A DNA stretch of 12,181 nucleotides. It comes from AV133 sp035567015 (lineage in GTDB: Bacteria > Verrucomicrobiota > Verrucomicrobiia > Chthoniobacterales > UBA10450). Of the stretch, positions 11,978-12,181 are shown piece after piece; positions within the stretch are counted from its first letter, which is position 1, and each line of letters opens with the position of its first letter. The stretch covers positions 1 to 12,181 of the forward strand of contig DATMPQ010000081.1 in the NCBI GenBank assembly GCA_035567015.1, given 5' to 3'. The notes beneath the pieces are model-generated. The model searched no databases, was not told where the DNA came from, and worked only from the letters and a program-made list of their open reading frames with translations. Position numbers and translations under genes: made by a program.

Positions 11978-12181
11978 TACTCCCGCCCCCACAACATTGC
12001 GACGGAAGTTGTTAGACTGCCGCCCATGTTGAAGGTGAGGAATTTTTTCGCGTTCTCGATCTGGCGCGCGCCGGCTTGTTCGGTGAGTTGCTGATACGCC
12101 TCGAAGACTTGGCGAACACCGGTGGCGCCAACCGGATGACCATCGGCGATCAAGCCGCCACCGCTGTTCACCGGAATTCTA
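11977..12181 (-). CDS. Second SCPx-type thiolase, partial (C-terminal 67 residues)
   Basis: The minus-strand frame is open to the window edge and ends at the TAG at 11979-11977. It encodes the thiolase C-terminus with G-G-G-L-I-A-D-G-H-P-V-G-A-T-G and N-M-G-G-S, including the catalytic His. Against the thiolase ending at 10066 it differs only by Val to Ala in I-E-N-x-K-K and by two changes plus one conservative swap in the final W-G-x-x region (M-L-W-G-R-E versus M-I-W-G-Q-D). The frame is intact, so it is likely a functional paralogue, convergent with the first copy. Whether the whole gene lies beyond the edge cannot be seen. Confidence 0.85.
   Translation of the reverse strand, partial: RIPVNSGGGLIADGHPVGATGVRQVFEAYQQLTEQAGARQIENAKKFLTFNMGGSLTTSVAMLWGRE

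Larger units (their letters stand above)
11890..12181 (-). repeat. Right arm of the long inverted duplication (thiolase 3' end + BIME)
   Basis: Reverse complement of 9862-10153 with 17 mismatches in 292 and no gap. The arm contains the last 68 codons of a second thiolase, BIME copy 2 and about 20 further bases. It reaches the window edge, so the duplication probably continues. Confidence 0.9.

Noticed and set aside
11890..12181. Assembly artefact explaining the inverted thiolase copy
   Set aside because: The two arms differ at 17 positions, clustered on one side, including amino acid changes; a misassembled copy would be identical.

Overview
The window looks like a chromosomal segment from a GC-rich soil bacterium, most likely Verrucomicrobiota (Chthoniobacterales/Spartobacteria-like). 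This is an inference from three things seen together: a class III cyclase-TolB_N-TPR protein, a GxxExxY gene, and many GTAG-headed REP palindromes around a REP-associated transposase. No rRNA, tRNA or CRISPR array is visible. No gene-free stretch exceeds 300 bp.

Layout. Positions 1-998 (minus strand) hold a partial nucleotidyltransferase and an HD-fold protein that lacks the His of its HD doublet. Positions 1028-1459 are a compact cassette: a GxxExxY gene enclosed by 30-bp imperfect inverted repeats, each made of three 10-bp units. Positions 1438-4716 (minus strand) are a two-gene operon for an ATP-citrate-lyase-like enzyme: a succinyl-CoA-synthetase beta-like subunit, then a succinyl-CoA-synthetase alpha/citryl-CoA-lyase fusion. 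The cassette's right repeat supplies the stop codon and last residues of the fusion gene. A divergent intergenic region (4717-4988) separates this operon from a large membrane signalling protein (4989-7373; cyclase, one TM helix, TolB_N-like domain, TPRs). A glutaryl-CoA dehydrogenase and an SCPx-type thiolase follow (7536-10066), then an exported seven-bladed beta-propeller (10205-11227) and a broken REP-associated tyrosine transposase (RAYT, 11329-11818). The window ends inside a second thiolase on the minus strand.

The metabolic genes share acyl-CoA/acetyl-CoA chemistry. Citryl-CoA cleavage would give acetyl-CoA and oxaloacetate. Glutaryl-CoA dehydrogenase gives crotonyl-CoA. The thiolase cleaves or condenses 3-ketoacyl-CoA. 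That they form one pathway is an inference from neighbourhood only.

The most notable structure is repetitive. The 3' end of the complete thiolase, a 68-bp twin-palindrome element (BIME) and about 20 more bases (9862-10153) recur in inverted orientation at 11890-12181, with 275/292 identical and no gap. The two arms enclose the propeller gene and the RAYT. REP palindromes with a GTAG head occur at 343, 7404, 10071, 11270 and 11914, and one lies inside the RAYT coding sequence. This suggests a RAYT/REP system that has shaped the locus and whose local transposase is now frameshifted.
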